57,614 nt of DNA from Prevotella sp. (GTDB lineage: Bacteria > Bacteroidota > Bacteroidia > Bacteroidales > Bacteroidaceae): assembly GCA_016285055.1 (NCBI GenBank), contig JAEEPZ010000012.1, positions 1-57,614 on the forward strand, in the 5' to 3' direction. The translations under genes and the position numbers were made by a program. The notes below the pieces were generated by a model. It saw nothing but the letters and a program-made list of their open reading frames with translations. It was not told where the DNA came from and did no database searches. Of this stretch, positions 1 to 10,549 are shown piece by piece; position 1 is the stretch's first letter; every line of letters starts with the position of its first letter.

Positions 1-37
1 GCAGGAAAAGTGCCAACAATAATTTAATCTTTTTCAT
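1..37 (-). CDS. 5' end of a secreted-protein gene, cut by the window edge
   Basis: Reading leftward from an ATG at 35-37, the sequence translates as MKKIKLLLALFL before the window ends. This is a lysine start followed by a leucine-rich core, as in a Sec signal peptide or lipoprotein signal. A minus-strand TAAATTTG box lies about 90 bases upstream (127-134). Only 12 codons are visible, so the product cannot be named. The call rests on the signal-peptide pattern and the upstream box. Confidence 0.5.
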   Translation of the reverse strand, partial: MKKIKLLLALFL

Positions 38-126
38 AATCGTATGTTTTAAGTTGATAATCGTCATTAAACATCCACAGGACGGTTTTCGTGCGCCTAT
101 TTATTATTGAAAATGGTTTCCGCTTG

Positions 127-134
127 CAAATTTA
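127..134 (-). promoter_or_regulatory. Candidate -7 box (TAAATTTG) for the leftward gene at 1-37
   Basis: On the minus strand 134-127 reads TAAATTTG, matching the Bacteroidota -7 consensus TAnnTTTG. No clear -33 TTTG is seen at the expected distance, so support is partial. Confidence 0.35.
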
Positions 135-513
135 CGAATAAAAACGCGAACCATTATTGTCTATTTTTAACAAAATGAAGGCGCCCACTGTCAATTTTAG
201 ACAAAAATGCAGAAATTTTGGGGATTCAGAGGCACGGGGGAGCGAAGATGATACATACGGCAAAGAAAATGTTACATGAAAGAAAGCAGAAGCTCGTCAT
301 CAATCCCAAACCCACTGAGGGGACAGCCCCTCAGGTCTCTACGCGGTTGCAGGAGTAACTTCTTCCATTTGCTGACAAACCTTTTCACTGGAAGAAGCCA
401 CAATTTTCGTTGGGAGCATTCCAATTGAAAATTTGGTGTTCTTGCGTCACTTTGTTGGCAAGCGATGTCGCGCCGACAACTTAAACAATGTGGACAAGGT
501 GAAAAAAACGGTT

Positions 514-599
514 GGCAGCGGCCGCTGCCATCATTGTTCCCGCCCGCTGCCATCATTGGCAGCGGCCGCTGCCAATCATGTCCCCGTCCGCTGCCAACC
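514..599. repeat. Cluster of GGCAGCGGCCGCTGCCA palindromes
   Basis: The perfect 17-base palindrome GGCAGCGGCCGCTGCCA occurs at 514-530 and again at 558-574, 44 bases apart. Each is followed by a half-copy (CGCTGCCA) after a spacer starting TCATTGTTCC or TCATGTCCC. The arrangement matches other intergenic palindrome clusters in this window, which use different sequences. Confidence 0.8.
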
Positions 600-980
600 C
601 AAAAGGCACGGTGTTTTTCCCCGCTTCCCCATCGCCTGTTCCCAATTTGCGGTGGACTAAATCCGCTGAGGCGACACTCGAAAAACATGGCGAGGAGGGA
701 GCAATTGCCTTACAGTGGCGGAGAAGAGCGGTGGGGGCACTTTTGATAGGATAAGTGCATAAAGGGTAGTCCACTTGCAGGGGTAGGGGGCTGGCGCGGT
801 ATCGCAGAAGCAAATGCTTCACTTTGAGCCTGGATCATATAGCAAAAATGATCCCCCTCGAAAAAGGCACAAATGAGTTTACTTGGGCGTGATGTCAAAA
901 GTGTTTACAACTCTCGTCAATAAAATGATGCCGCAGGTGTTTTTTTCGGAGGAAACGCCTGTTTTGTGCATTTTTTATTG

Positions 981-988
981 TAATTTTG
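981..988 (+). promoter_or_regulatory. Candidate -7 box (TAATTTTG) of the polysaccharide locus
   Basis: TAATTTTG fits the Bacteroidota -7 consensus and is the closest good match upstream of the UpxY gene. It argues that translation cannot begin at the more upstream in-frame ATG at 883. A properly spaced -33 TTTG is not obvious. Confidence 0.4.
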
Positions 989-1173
989 CAGCCGACATTT
1001 CAAGACATCTAAATAAAGTCCATTGGGAACCAACCATCACGATTGCCTATCAATGTCACTGGCATTCAGTACATTTACAGACAATGCCCTCGGACAATGC
1101 CTACTTCGTCTCCACATGCCCCCGATGTGGTGACCCCAAGAAATGTGCCTACGCCAAAAGCCCAGCTGACAAC

Positions 1174-1764
1174 ATGCTGAAAGAAAACGAACCCCACTGG
1201 TTTGTTATGCGGATAAGGAACTCCAGCCTCTCGCGACTGAAGACGCTGATGGACCTCATGGGCAACGACGACGACATTGACGAGACCTATGCCCCCATGC
1301 GCTTCATCAAAGTAAGCCCCACGAAGATGGACTTCGTGCCCTATCTTGTGAACTACATCTTTGTCCACTCCTCGTTGGAGCGGCTGAAGCGGGCGAAGAG
1401 CAGCCACGAAGACTACGAGCCGCTGCGCTTCGTGATGCACCCGTCGTTCGACGAGAAGCTGGCCAAGCGCAGCGAGGCGCTCTACATCTCGGAAAAAAGG
1501 ATGGATGACTTCAAACGCGTCACCGCCGAGGAGAACGAGAAGGTGGTGTTTCTCGACAACATGAACTACGCCTGCAAGCCCAGCCAGGAGGTGCAAATCA
1601 CCGAGGGGCCATTTGCTGGAGTGGTGGGACGCATCAAGCGCATCAGGGGCAACCGTGGCATCGTTATTCCCATAGGCAAGGAGATGGCGGTGGCAATAAT
1701 GGACGTTCCAAGAGGCTACATGAGACTACTGACAGAAGAAGAAACAAAAAACATAGAAAGATGA
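1174..1764 (+). CDS. UpxY-family transcription antiterminator (NusG-like)
   Basis: A NusG-like N-terminal (NGN) domain begins at HWFVMRIRNSSL. A KOW-type segment near the C-terminus reads ITEGPFAGVVGRIKRIRG. In Bacteroidota such proteins head capsule/exopolysaccharide operons and allow transcription to read through the long locus. The position, first in a rightward run of about 18 kb, fits that role. The frame stays open upstream to 883, but residues before the NGN domain look unlike the family and a -7 box sits at 981-988, so I chose the ATG at 1174 (196 residues, normal for the family); 1084 is an alternative. The stop overlaps the start of the next gene by four bases (ATGA), implying translational coupling. 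Confidence 0.88.
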   Translation: MLKENEPHWFVMRIRNSSLSRLKTLMDLMGNDDDIDETYAPMRFIKVSPTKMDFVPYLVNYIFVHSSLERLKRAKSSHEDYEPLRFVMHPSFDEKLAKRSEALYISEKRMDDFKRVTAEENEKVVFLDNMNYACKPSQEVQITEGPFAGVVGRIKRIRGNRGIVIPIGKEMAVAIMDVPRGYMRLLTEEETKNIER

Positions 1765-2552
1765 AAAAGACTACATTTGTGCTGCTAATGGCAGTAGTGC
1801 TGCTCGGTGCGTGCAAGACACCCGCTGACATCGCCTATCTGCAGGATGTGAAGACCAACGAAGCCATCCAGACACAGGGCGACGGCTACATCCGCTTCTA
1901 TCCCGGCGACAAGTTGAGCATCTTCGTGCATAGCCGAGATGAACAGCTGATGAACCTGTTCAATATTTCAGGTCGCAACGGAGCAATAAACACCATGACG
2001 GCCGGTGGGCAGAACTACGCCCCTTACACCGTTGACACCAACGGCGAGATTGACTTCCCTGTGCTGGGAAACATCAAGATAGAGGGGATGACGCGCGACG
2101 AGGTGGGCAAGACCATCAAGAACCGCCTCATCAGCGAGAGCCTCTGCAAGGACCCTGTGGTCACGGTGGCCTTCTACAACATGTCGTTCTCAGTACTGGG
2201 CAGCACCGGGACGGGAGTGAAGATGATCAACAAAGACCGCATCACCCTGCTTGATGCCATCGCCATGGCCAGCGACCTGGAAATTAACGGACTGCGAAAG
2301 AATGTGCTGGTGATGCGACAAGAGGGCGACAAGCAGGTGCCCTACCGGGTAGACCTGACAAGTGCGGAAGACATCTATCACTCACCGGTGTACTACATCC
2401 GACAGAACGATGTCATCTACGTGGAGCCCAACGACAAGGCGAAACGCGCCAGCACGGTGATGGGGTCGAGTGCGTTCACGCCAAGCTTCTGGTTCAGCAT
2501 GTTTTCGACCCTGATGTCAACAGCACTGTTGATATATAACATCTTGAAGTGA
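1761..2552 (+). CDS. Polysaccharide export outer-membrane lipoprotein (Wza-like)
   Basis: A signal peptide ends in the lipobox LLGAC with the lipidated cysteine at residue 18. It is followed by a polysaccharide-export domain (about residues 45-135, containing YRFYPGD-like and DTNGEIDFPVLG segments) and an SLBB-like segment. A C-terminal hydrophobic helix (about 240-262) matches the membrane-crossing helix of the Wza barrel. The predicted role is the outer-membrane exit channel for the polysaccharide, working with the Wzc-like protein encoded next. It overlaps the UpxY gene by four bases. At 263 residues it is a typical short Bacteroidota Wza homologue. Confidence 0.92.
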   Translation: MKKTTFVLLMAVVLLGACKTPADIAYLQDVKTNEAIQTQGDGYIRFYPGDKLSIFVHSRDEQLMNLFNISGRNGAINTMTAGGQNYAPYTVDTNGEIDFPVLGNIKIEGMTRDEVGKTIKNRLISESLCKDPVVTVAFYNMSFSVLGSTGTGVKMINKDRITLLDAIAMASDLEINGLRKNVLVMRQEGDKQVPYRVDLTSAEDIYHSPVYYIRQNDVIYVEPNDKAKRASTVMGSSAFTPSFWFSMFSTLMSTALLIYNILK

Positions 2553-2562
2553 GTGGTGAGCA

Positions 2563-2604
2563 CCCCTTCTGCCCCCAAGGGGGCAACTTCACTCTTCACT
2601 TTAA
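2563..2604. repeat. Partial G/C hairpin repeat plus TTCACTCTTCACT motif between wza and wzc
   Basis: The stretch has a GCCCCCAAGGGGGC hairpin identical to one half of the element inside lon (22983-23060). It is followed directly by TTCACTCTTCACT, which recurs in the phosphatase gene near 5560-5585. It sits upstream of the preferred wzc start, so here the repeat is probably untranslated. Confidence 0.6.
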
Positions 2605-2633
2605 ACATCAACATAACCACCAAACAACAGAAA

Positions 2634-5114
2634 ATGGCAACCAAAAAGACAACTGCCTACAGCCAACGGACACCCAGCAGAGAGTCGCTCAGCATCACCG
2701 ACATGCTGATGGTGTGTCTGCGCCACTGGCCATGGTTCGTGCTCTCATTAGTCCTCTTCATGGGAGCCGCAACACTCTATCTGCTCCGCACACCGAAAAT
2801 CTACACACGAACCACCTCCATCCTGGTGAAGAACAGCGGTGAGAAGTCGAACGACATCAAGCTGATAGAAGACCTGGGCGTGAACAACCTCTCGTCGAAC
2901 ATCTCCGACGAAATAGTCGCCATCCACTCGCCAGCCGCCATCTACGAGATGGTGAAGCGCCTGCACCTCGACATCAGCTACCGCCGTCCCGGCTTCTTCC
3001 GCGACGAAACACTCTATGCTGCAACGCTGCCCGTGGAGATAGAGTTCATCGACCTGGCCGACGACGTAAAGTTAGACTTCAAGCTGAAGCTGACTGGCGA
3101 CAACACCGCCAACATCTCGGAGATGATGCTGCAAGGCGAACCCTTAGCCGGGGCCTTCGACATCCACATGAACGACACCACGCAGACACCCATCGGCAAG
3201 ATGCTGCTGAAGCCCTCGCTCTACTATAAGAAAGAGATGCGCCAAGAGATACTGGTGAAGCGAGTGGGGTTTGTGGAGGCCTCGCAACACTACGGCAGCC
3301 TCATCACGGCCAGCCTGAAACCACAGACAAAGAACATCATCGACATTGAGTGCACCGACAACTCCATCGCTCAGGCCGACAACATCCTGAAGACCATCGT
3401 CAACATCTACAACGAGAACTGGGTGGCAAACCGCAACCAGATCAGCATATCGACCAACGAATTTATCAAGGAGCGACTGGCAGTGATTGAGGAGGAGCTG
3501 GGCGATGTAGACCAGGACATTGCCGGATACAAGAGCGCCAACGCCATGCCCAGCGTGGAAGCGGTGGCCGCCCAAGCCATGGGCCAGGAGAGTGCAGCCG
3601 ACCAGCAGCGACAACTCATCAGCAACCAGCTGTATATGGTGCGCTACGTGCGCAACTACGTCACCGACCCCTCGCATGCCAACCAGCTGCTGCCCGCCAG
3701 CTCGGGTATCGGCAACGCCGCCGTGGAGTCGCAGATTGCTGCCTACAACGAGAAGCTGTTGCAACGCAACAACCTCGTGGCCAACAGCAGCGAGCAGAAC
3801 CCGCTGGTGGCCGACCTCGACGTCACGCTGGCAAACCTGAAGAGTGCCATCATCAACTCGCTCGACAACACCCAGGCCACGCTCAGCACACAGCTCAACA
3901 CCGTGCAGATGATGCACAGCCAAGCACTCAACAAGTTGTCGGCCAACCCGAACCAGGCCAACCACCTGCTGTCCATTGAGCGTCAGCAGAAAGTGAAAGA
4001 GAGCCTCTACCTCTTCCTGCTACAGAAACGCGAGGAGAACGAGCTGAGCCAAGCCTTCACCGCCTACAACACCCGCATCATCGCCGAGCCATTCGGCAGC
4101 AGCCAGCCCACCTCGCCACAGCGCAACAAAATCCTGATGATTGCCTTCGCGCTGGCAATGGCTCTGCCCGCCGCCTTCTTCATCTATCGGGAGAACTCTT
4201 ACAGCAAGGTGAGAGGTCGCAAAGACATAGAAAACCTCACCATCCCCTACGTAGGTGAACTACCGCTGTGGAAGCCGAAAAAGAAAGAGGAGACGAACAA
4301 GCACGGCTACCAGATTGTGGTAAGGAGCCACAAACGCGACATCGTCAACGAAGCCTTCCGAGTGGTGCGCACCAACCTGGAGTTTATGGTGAAAGGCCCA
4401 TTGACAATGGCCAAAGAGGCATCGGCCACCTCCAAGAGCAGCATCATCATGTTCACTTCGTTCAACCCAGGCTCAGGAAAGACATTCGTCTGTGCCAACC
4501 TCGGTGCCTCTTTTGGCATACGCGGCAGCAAGGTGATTTGCATTGACCTCGACCTGCGCCGAGGCTCACTCTCGGAGTTTGTCGGCTCGCCAAAGAAGGG
4601 GCTCACTAACTTTCTGGGCGGACAGACCGACGACTATCACGAACTAATCGTACGCAAGTCTCTGGCTGTGGCTGAAGAGGAAAACAGCGAAGCTGCCAAG
4701 GAGAGCAAGCAAGGAGATGCCATCGACTTTCTGCCAATGGGCAAAACGCCCCCGAACCCAACCGAGCTGCTCTATTCGCCCAAGCTGAAACCCATGCTTG
4801 ACGAGCTGCGCCAGGAATACGACTTCATCTTCATCGACTGCCCCCCGGTGGAGATTGTGGCCGATGCCACCATCATCAGCCGAGAGGCCGACATCACGCT
4901 CTTCATCATACGTGCAGGTCTGCTGGAGCGTGCCATGCTGCCCGAACTGGAGAGAAACTACGAGGAGAAGAAATATAACAACATGGCCATCATGCTCAAC
5001 GCCACCGATGCCGAACACCACTATGGATACCACCGCTACGGTTACGGATATGGCTATGGATATGGTCGATACGGCTACGGCAAGGGCCACGGCTACGGTT
5101 ATTACGGCAAATAA
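2634..5114 (+). CDS. Wzc-like polysaccharide co-polymerase / BY-family tyrosine kinase
   Basis: The N-terminal Wzz domain has a membrane helix near residues 28-50, a long periplasmic coiled-coil region, and a second helix near 500-520. A cytoplasmic BY-kinase follows. The Walker A motif is NPGSGKT (Lys about 616), the Walker A' is VICIDLDLRRG, and the Walker B is FIFIDCPP. The last 25 or so residues alternate Tyr and Gly, the usual autophosphorylation cluster. The protein sets chain length and couples synthesis to export; the phosphatase that resets it is encoded next. Start: the frame extends to 2553, but the first 27 codons run through a repeat, so MATKKTT at 2634 was chosen (826 residues). 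Confidence 0.93.
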   Translation: MATKKTTAYSQRTPSRESLSITDMLMVCLRHWPWFVLSLVLFMGAATLYLLRTPKIYTRTTSILVKNSGEKSNDIKLIEDLGVNNLSSNISDEIVAIHSPAAIYEMVKRLHLDISYRRPGFFRDETLYAATLPVEIEFIDLADDVKLDFKLKLTGDNTANISEMMLQGEPLAGAFDIHMNDTTQTPIGKMLLKPSLYYKKEMRQEILVKRVGFVEASQHYGSLITASLKPQTKNIIDIECTDNSIAQADNILKTIVNIYNENWVANRNQISISTNEFIKERLAVIEEELGDVDQDIAGYKSANAMPSVEAVAAQAMGQESAADQQRQLISNQLYMVRYVRNYVTDPSHANQLLPASSGIGNAAVESQIAAYNEKLLQRNNLVANSSEQNPLVADLDVTLANLKSAIINSLDNTQATLSTQLNTVQMMHSQALNKLSANPNQANHLLSIERQQKVKESLYLFLLQKREENELSQAFTAYNTRIIAEPFGSSQPTSPQRNKILMIAFALAMALPAAFFIYRENSYSKVRGRKDIENLTIPYVGELPLWKPKKKEETNKHGYQIVVRSHKRDIVNEAFRVVRTNLEFMVKGPLTMAKEASATSKSSIIMFTSFNPGSGKTFVCANLGASFGIRGSKVICIDLDLRRGSLSEFVGSPKKGLTNFLGGQTDDYHELIVRKSLAVAEEENSEAAKESKQGDAIDFLPMGKTPPNPTELLYSPKLKPMLDELRQEYDFIFIDCPPVEIVADATIISREADITLFIIRAGLLERAMLPELERNYEEKKYNNMAIMLNATDAEHHYGYHRYGYGYGYGYGRYGYGKGHGYGYYGK

Positions 5115-5116
5115 CC

Positions 5117-5934
<818 letters not shown>

Positions 5935-5938
<4 letters not shown>

Positions 5939-7452
5939 ATTCAAAAACCACCCGTATCTTCAAGAACACATTTGTGCTATACTTACGTATGGCATTTACC
6001 ATGCTTGTCACCTTATACACAAGCAGAATTACCTTGAATGTTCTTGGAGTTTCTGATTATGGTATCAACAACGTTGTGGCAGGGACCATTTCCTTTTTGT
6101 CGTTCCTGATGTACTCCATGAACACAGCGACACAACGTTTCCTCAACATAGCCATGAGCAGAAACGACGATGAGGAGCTTCGCCATGTGTTCAGTGTCAG
6201 TATCACCATCCATGTTATCATCTTGGTTTTAGTTGTCATCATCGGAGAAGTTGTAGGTTTATGGCTGTTATACAACAAATTGGTGATTCCTCCCGAGCGA
6301 ATGGAGGCAGCCTTCTGGGTATTTCAGTTCACGATGATTTCCACAGCCACAGCGGTCATGACTGTACCCTATAATGCAGAGGTAATAGCCCACGAGAAAA
6401 TGAGCATCTATGCATATTTCTCTATCATGGACACCATCCTAAAGCTACTTATAGTCTATTTGTTGGTCATTTCCCCATACGACAAGCTAATTAGTTTCGG
6501 CTTTATGTACATGTGCACTTTTATCTTAAATCGTGTCATCTATACGATATACTGTAAAAGGACATTCAAAGAGTGCAGATACTCCATTCATTTTCCACGT
6601 AAATTGTTCAAGGAAATGATTTCATTTGCCGGCTGGGATTTATTTGGGGTCTTTGCATGGGCTTGTTCCACTCAAGGTTTAACGATTCTTCTCAATATAT
6701 TTTTTGGTCCGGTGGTCAATGCAGCCAGGGCCATAGCAGGTCAGGTAATTGGCGTCATTAAAGGTTTCACAGGCAACTTCAGCACGGCCTTGAATCCTGC
6801 AATCACCAAAGCATACGGAGCCAGAGAGTATGGTTATATGACAAAACTGATGTACAGTGGTTCGAAGCTCATTTTCATCCTGTTATTCACCATGATGCTG
6901 CCCTTGTTCATAAAGTGCCATTATGTGCTAAAACTGTGGCTGAACATGGTTCCCGAATACAGCGTTGCTTTTATCCAGATATTAATCATACAGTCGGTCA
7001 TACAAACGATGTGGAATCCCTTATTTGTTTCTGGACTCGCAACGGGGAAAATCAGGCAGTTTGGGCTTATTACTTCATGCTTGATGATTATTAAATTAGC
7101 TGCTGCATATATTATTATGAAGATGGGAGCGTCGCCCGTATGGACGGTTGCCATTATCAGTTTATGGGAATTATTGGCCTACGGTGTTCAGCATTACACA
7201 TTAGGGCGGTTAACTGATTATAGTTTTTCCGACTATTTCCAGAAGGTACTTAGACCAACCCTTTTGGTCATTGTCTTAGTTGGGCTTTCTACCTATTGGT
7301 TTAATACCCTTCTGAACGATTCAATTCCTCACCTAATCCTGCTCTGCTGTGTTAGTTGTCCTTTATCATTGCTTCTTTCCTACATTCTCTTATTGAATCA
7401 TGAAGAAAGACAATTTGTGAAACGTACCATTAAGACTCGATTGTCAAAATAG
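5935..7452 (+). CDS. Polysaccharide flippase (Wzx-like, MOP/PST superfamily)
   Basis: A 505-residue integral membrane protein with about 12-14 hydrophobic segments. The Bacteroidota Wzx-type N-terminus reads RIFKNTFVLYLRMAFTML then SDYGINNVVAGT. It is expected to flip the lipid-linked repeat unit across the inner membrane. The start is a GTG at 5935 whose bases overlap the phosphatase stop (GTGA). This adds the conserved NSKTTRIFKNT segment that an ATG at 5989 would lose. A longer open frame back to 5521 overlaps the phosphatase and is rejected. From here the DNA becomes clearly more AT-rich. Confidence 0.9.
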
Positions 7453-7453
7453 A

Positions 7454-8398
7454 ATGAGCGCATTTAAGAAGATAAAAGAGAGTATCTATTGGAAATTCAG
7501 GAACAGATACGTCCGTTGGGCTCAATATCATAATCCCAGGAAATTAGCAGACATTCTGTACAGAGATGTTTTTCACCGTTGGATTAACTGGAAAGACCCC
7601 AAGACACTCAATGAAAAAATTAATTGGCTTGCATTCTACACTGACACAAGCCTTTGGTCTTTGTATACCGACAAGTACCGGGTACGAGAATACGTTAAAA
7701 GTAAAGGACTTGAACATCTGTTAGTCCCCATCTATGGAAAATGGGACAAGGCTGAAGACATTGATTTTGAAAGTCTGCCATCAAAATATGTTCTAAAGCC
7801 CAACAACGGAAACAGCGACATCGTTATTGTAACAGATAATGCGACAATAGACAAAGAAGCCATTATTAAAAGATTGAACGGCGGAGGGGCAAGAAAATTC
7901 ATCTCGTCTGCCCAACCTCATTATCTTTCAATAGAACCATGTTTCATTGCTGAACAGTTATTAGAGACGAATCATCCTCTGGGAATCATTGATTATAAAA
8001 TCAAAGTATTCAATGGAAAACCATTCTGCATTGGTACATGGGCAAATAGAATCCCCATGACCAACACCGGAGATTTTGGATTATACGATTTAAATTGGAA
8101 TCCTCTCACCAACTGGATTAGCGAGAAAGCCAGGAATGGAACCCATATTCCCAAACCAAAGAATCTGGAAAAGATGATAGAATATGCAGCCATATTGGGA
8201 GATGGGTTTGAGCAGGTTCGCGTTGATTTTTACGAGATTGATGGCAAGGTTTATTTTGGAGAATTGACTTTTACTTCAGCAGCAGGTCGCGACGACGACT
8301 ACACAGAAGAGGCATTGCTTGAGATGGGAAACCAAATTCAACTAGATTATAGCAAGAAGTGCAAACGGAAATGGGAACTCAATTCGTATATGTATTAG
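7454..8398 (+). CDS. TupA-like ATP-grasp protein
   Basis: The N-terminal KTLNEKINWL and YTDKYRVREYV motifs, the nucleotide-binding KYVLKPNNGN and the late RVDFYEIDGKVYFGELTF are characteristic of the TupA-like ATP-grasp family found in surface polysaccharide clusters. ATP-grasp enzymes join a carboxylate to an amine or similar nucleophile. The likely role is modification of the polysaccharide, for example amide-linking an amino acid to a uronic acid, but the substrate cannot be read from sequence. It starts one base after the flippase stop and has an AT-rich composition like its neighbours. Confidence 0.8.
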   Translation: MSAFKKIKESIYWKFRNRYVRWAQYHNPRKLADILYRDVFHRWINWKDPKTLNEKINWLAFYTDTSLWSLYTDKYRVREYVKSKGLEHLLVPIYGKWDKAEDIDFESLPSKYVLKPNNGNSDIVIVTDNATIDKEAIIKRLNGGGARKFISSAQPHYLSIEPCFIAEQLLETNHPLGIIDYKIKVFNGKPFCIGTWANRIPMTNTGDFGLYDLNWNPLTNWISEKARNGTHIPKPKNLEKMIEYAAILGDGFEQVRVDFYEIDGKVYFGELTFTSAAGRDDDYTEEALLEMGNQIQLDYSKKCKRKWELNSYMY

Positions 8399-9381
8399 TT
8401 AGCTCAGAACAAGACTATTATCTAGAGGAGCTATGGGTGTCTTTATATTCCCTTCGTCAATACCATCCATCAGAAAGGGTTATTGTTCTAACTGACGACC
8501 CAACGTCAGAGCGCATCAGCCAGCAGCCTTCGTTGGCATCTTTGATTACAGAGACAAAAGTGATCCCTGTCCCTGAAAACTATCCCACGAAAGACCGCTC
8601 CAGAGAAATAAAGACTTCTATTAGGAATCTGATTGACGGAAACTTCCTGTTCATAGATACTGACACCGTGATTACAGGCCCTTTAGACGATGTGGACAAT
8701 TTACCCGTTCAAAATATCGCCATGGTGCCAGAATTGCACGGTTCCTTCAAGAATCATCTGACTTACGACTATGTGCGAACAGATGTAAAACGAATATTTG
8801 ATGTTGACGCCTCCGACAGTCCCTATTGGTTCAACTCTGGTTGCATGCTGGTGAAAGACAACCAACTAACACGTGGATTTTTCCGGAAATGGAACGAGAA
8901 TTGGAAGCATTCTGCATTTAACAAGGGGAATAGCACCGATCAACGTGCATTGCTGTGTACTGACAAACAACATGGATATATCATCGAGTGTCTGCCCGAT
9001 GTCTACAACTGCCAAGTAGCCATGAGCATAGAATATCTTTATGATGCGAAGATTGTACATTTCTGGCACATGAGGAGCAATTTCACCCCTCATCTTGATT
9101 ACTCACCGTTTTGCAACAAAGATATATATAGGAAGATACGTCAAGACAAAGCAATAATTAACGAAACTGCTCAAACCATTCTCCGATGCAAGTCATCGTT
9201 CAGAACACCTTCCATGCTTGTCGGTAGCGATGAAATAGATTTCCTTTTTTCACCATTTTATACTGTCCTCGGCCGATCATATCGGGAAAGCAAAGCCATG
9301 CGATGGTGTTTAAACAGATTCATCTACTTGGTAAACCTTTATTATAGAATTAAAAGGAAAATCAAGAAAAACAAATCATGA
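8371..9381 (+). CDS. Glycosyltransferase, GT-A fold (GT8-like)
   Basis: The segment NFLFIDTDTVITGPLDD carries a DxD metal/nucleotide-sugar motif in the setting typical of GT8-like nucleotide-diphospho-sugar transferases. YWFNSGCMLVKDN and STDQRALLCT resemble the acceptor-side blocks of that fold. The preferred start is ATG 8371 (MGTQFVYVLVSSEQ), overlapping the previous gene by 28 bases; a GTG at 8359 is possible. It should add one sugar of the repeat unit in the cytoplasm. The donor is unknown. Confidence 0.75.
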   Translation: MGTQFVYVLVSSEQDYYLEELWVSLYSLRQYHPSERVIVLTDDPTSERISQQPSLASLITETKVIPVPENYPTKDRSREIKTSIRNLIDGNFLFIDTDTVITGPLDDVDNLPVQNIAMVPELHGSFKNHLTYDYVRTDVKRIFDVDASDSPYWFNSGCMLVKDNQLTRGFFRKWNENWKHSAFNKGNSTDQRALLCTDKQHGYIIECLPDVYNCQVAMSIEYLYDAKIVHFWHMRSNFTPHLDYSPFCNKDIYRKIRQDKAIINETAQTILRCKSSFRTPSMLVGSDEIDFLFSPFYTVLGRSYRESKAMRWCLNRFIYLVNLYYRIKRKIKKNKS

Positions 9382-10298
9382 CCTACGCCCCCATCGCCCT
9401 CTTCACCTATTGCCGTGCCGACCATACAAAGGTCGTCGTTGAGTCATTGCTGAAAAACAAGGAAGCGGCAGAGTCTGACTTGTTCATCTTCTCCGACGGC
9501 CCGAAGACCGAAGAGAAGCGCAAAGGCGTGGAGGAGAACCGAACCTATATCCACGCCATCACCGGCTTTAAGTCCATCCACATCATTGAGCGTGAGAAAA
9601 ACTGGGGGCTGGCCAACAGCTTGATTGCCGGTATCACTGAAGTCATCAACCAATACGGGCGAATCATTGTTGTCGAAGACGACCTTATCCTCTCGCCCTA
9701 TTTCCTGCAATTCATGAATGAAGCTTTGGAGAAATATAAAGATGACGACCGCGTGGGCACCATCTCCGCTTACGTCCCTCCGGTCAAAGGGGAACTGCCA
9801 GAGACATTCTTCCTAATGTATTTCCAGTGCTGGGGATGGGCCACGTGGAAACGCGCATGGGACTTACTTGAAACCAACCCCAAGCCTCTCCTTCGCAGAC
9901 TGCGTTTCAAGAAAAGGAAGTTTGACGTTGGAGGTGGTTGCGGCAATTATGGGAACTTATATTGTCAAAAGGTGGGCTTGGTAGATTCATGGTATGTGCG
10001 GTTCTACGCCTCTCTTTTCCTCAAAAGAAAGCTATCTTTTTATCCAGGTCATTCCTTAACTGTCAACGATGGGATGGATGGTACTGGTACGCATTGTAAA
10101 AACAGTCCTGACGCTATGGTTCCCGATTGCTATGAGCATCCTATAGAAATAAAAGACACTCCTGTTCGTGAGAGCATCCATGCATACCAGATGTTTTGCA
10201 ATTACTTCACGAAAAGAGAAAAGGGTTCGGCTTTTCACAGACATTACCATCAATTCAAAGGCTATCTCCGAAGGCTTTTGTATATCGATTGCATGTAA
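9378..10298 (+). CDS. Glycosyltransferase, GT2-like
   Basis: The N-terminus APIALFTYCRADHTKVVVES and the acidic motif VVEDDLILSP fit a GT-A family 2-like sugar transferase. The block FQCWGWATWKRAWD is often seen in Bacteroidota and cyanobacterial members of this group. The start overlaps the preceding stop (ATGA, 9378-9381). It is cytoplasmic with no membrane segments. The predicted role is one linkage of the exopolysaccharide repeat. A palindrome-bearing gap of 251 bases follows it, the only sizeable gap within the locus. Confidence 0.75.
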   Translation: MTYAPIALFTYCRADHTKVVVESLLKNKEAAESDLFIFSDGPKTEEKRKGVEENRTYIHAITGFKSIHIIEREKNWGLANSLIAGITEVINQYGRIIVVEDDLILSPYFLQFMNEALEKYKDDDRVGTISAYVPPVKGELPETFFLMYFQCWGWATWKRAWDLLETNPKPLLRRLRFKKRKFDVGGGCGNYGNLYCQKVGLVDSWYVRFYASLFLKRKLSFYPGHSLTVNDGMDGTGTHCKNSPDAMVPDCYEHPIEIKDTPVRESIHAYQMFCNYFTKREKGSAFHRHYHQFKGYLRRLLYIDCM

Positions 10299-10343
10299 TC
10301 CTATTGGTGAGCTGGTTTATCTTAATGCGTCCATAATTCTTGC

Positions 10344-10400
10344 GTCCACGACGTGGACTGTAGCGTCTACGACATAAAATGTAGCGTCCACGACGTGGAC
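10344..10400. repeat. GTCCACGACGTGGAC palindrome repeated with 42-base spacing
   Basis: GTCCACGACGTGGAC occurs at 10344-10358 and 10386-10400, each preceded by GC and followed by TGTAGC. A degenerate unit (GTCTACGAC) lies between them and partial units occur on either side. It fills the gap between two glycosyltransferase genes (10299-10549). No terminator T-run follows. Confidence 0.75.
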
Positions 10401-10549
10401 TGTAGCATCTGCGACTTAAACTGAAGAAGACCCGACGAGATTTTAAAAGTCTGCAGCGTAACCACAGGTCTTCAGAAGGGAAGACACGAAACATGATGTC
10501 TTTTGCCTACAATTACCAACTATTTTTTGTAGGAAATTCATAACAAAAG

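Larger units (their letters stand above)
38..1173. other. Gene-free region and long leader ahead of the polysaccharide locus
   Basis: No convincing protein gene was found between the leftward gene start at 37 and the UpxY gene. Open frames here are created by GC-rich repeats or lack recognisable domains. The region holds the NotI-like palindrome cluster at 514-599, a rightward TAATTTTG box at 981-988, and about 180 bases between that box and the chosen UpxY start. In UpxY-controlled loci such leaders are where the antiterminator acts, but no defined site could be picked out by eye. Confidence 0.5.

Noticed and set aside
433..898. Several overlapping open frames on both strands near 272-898
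   Set aside because: They arise from the GC-rich palindrome cluster, have repetitive composition, and show no domain or start context.
883..1173. Longer UpxY reading frame starting at 883
   Set aside because: The extra N-terminal residues precede the NGN domain, do not resemble the family, and lie partly upstream of the -7 box at 981-988.
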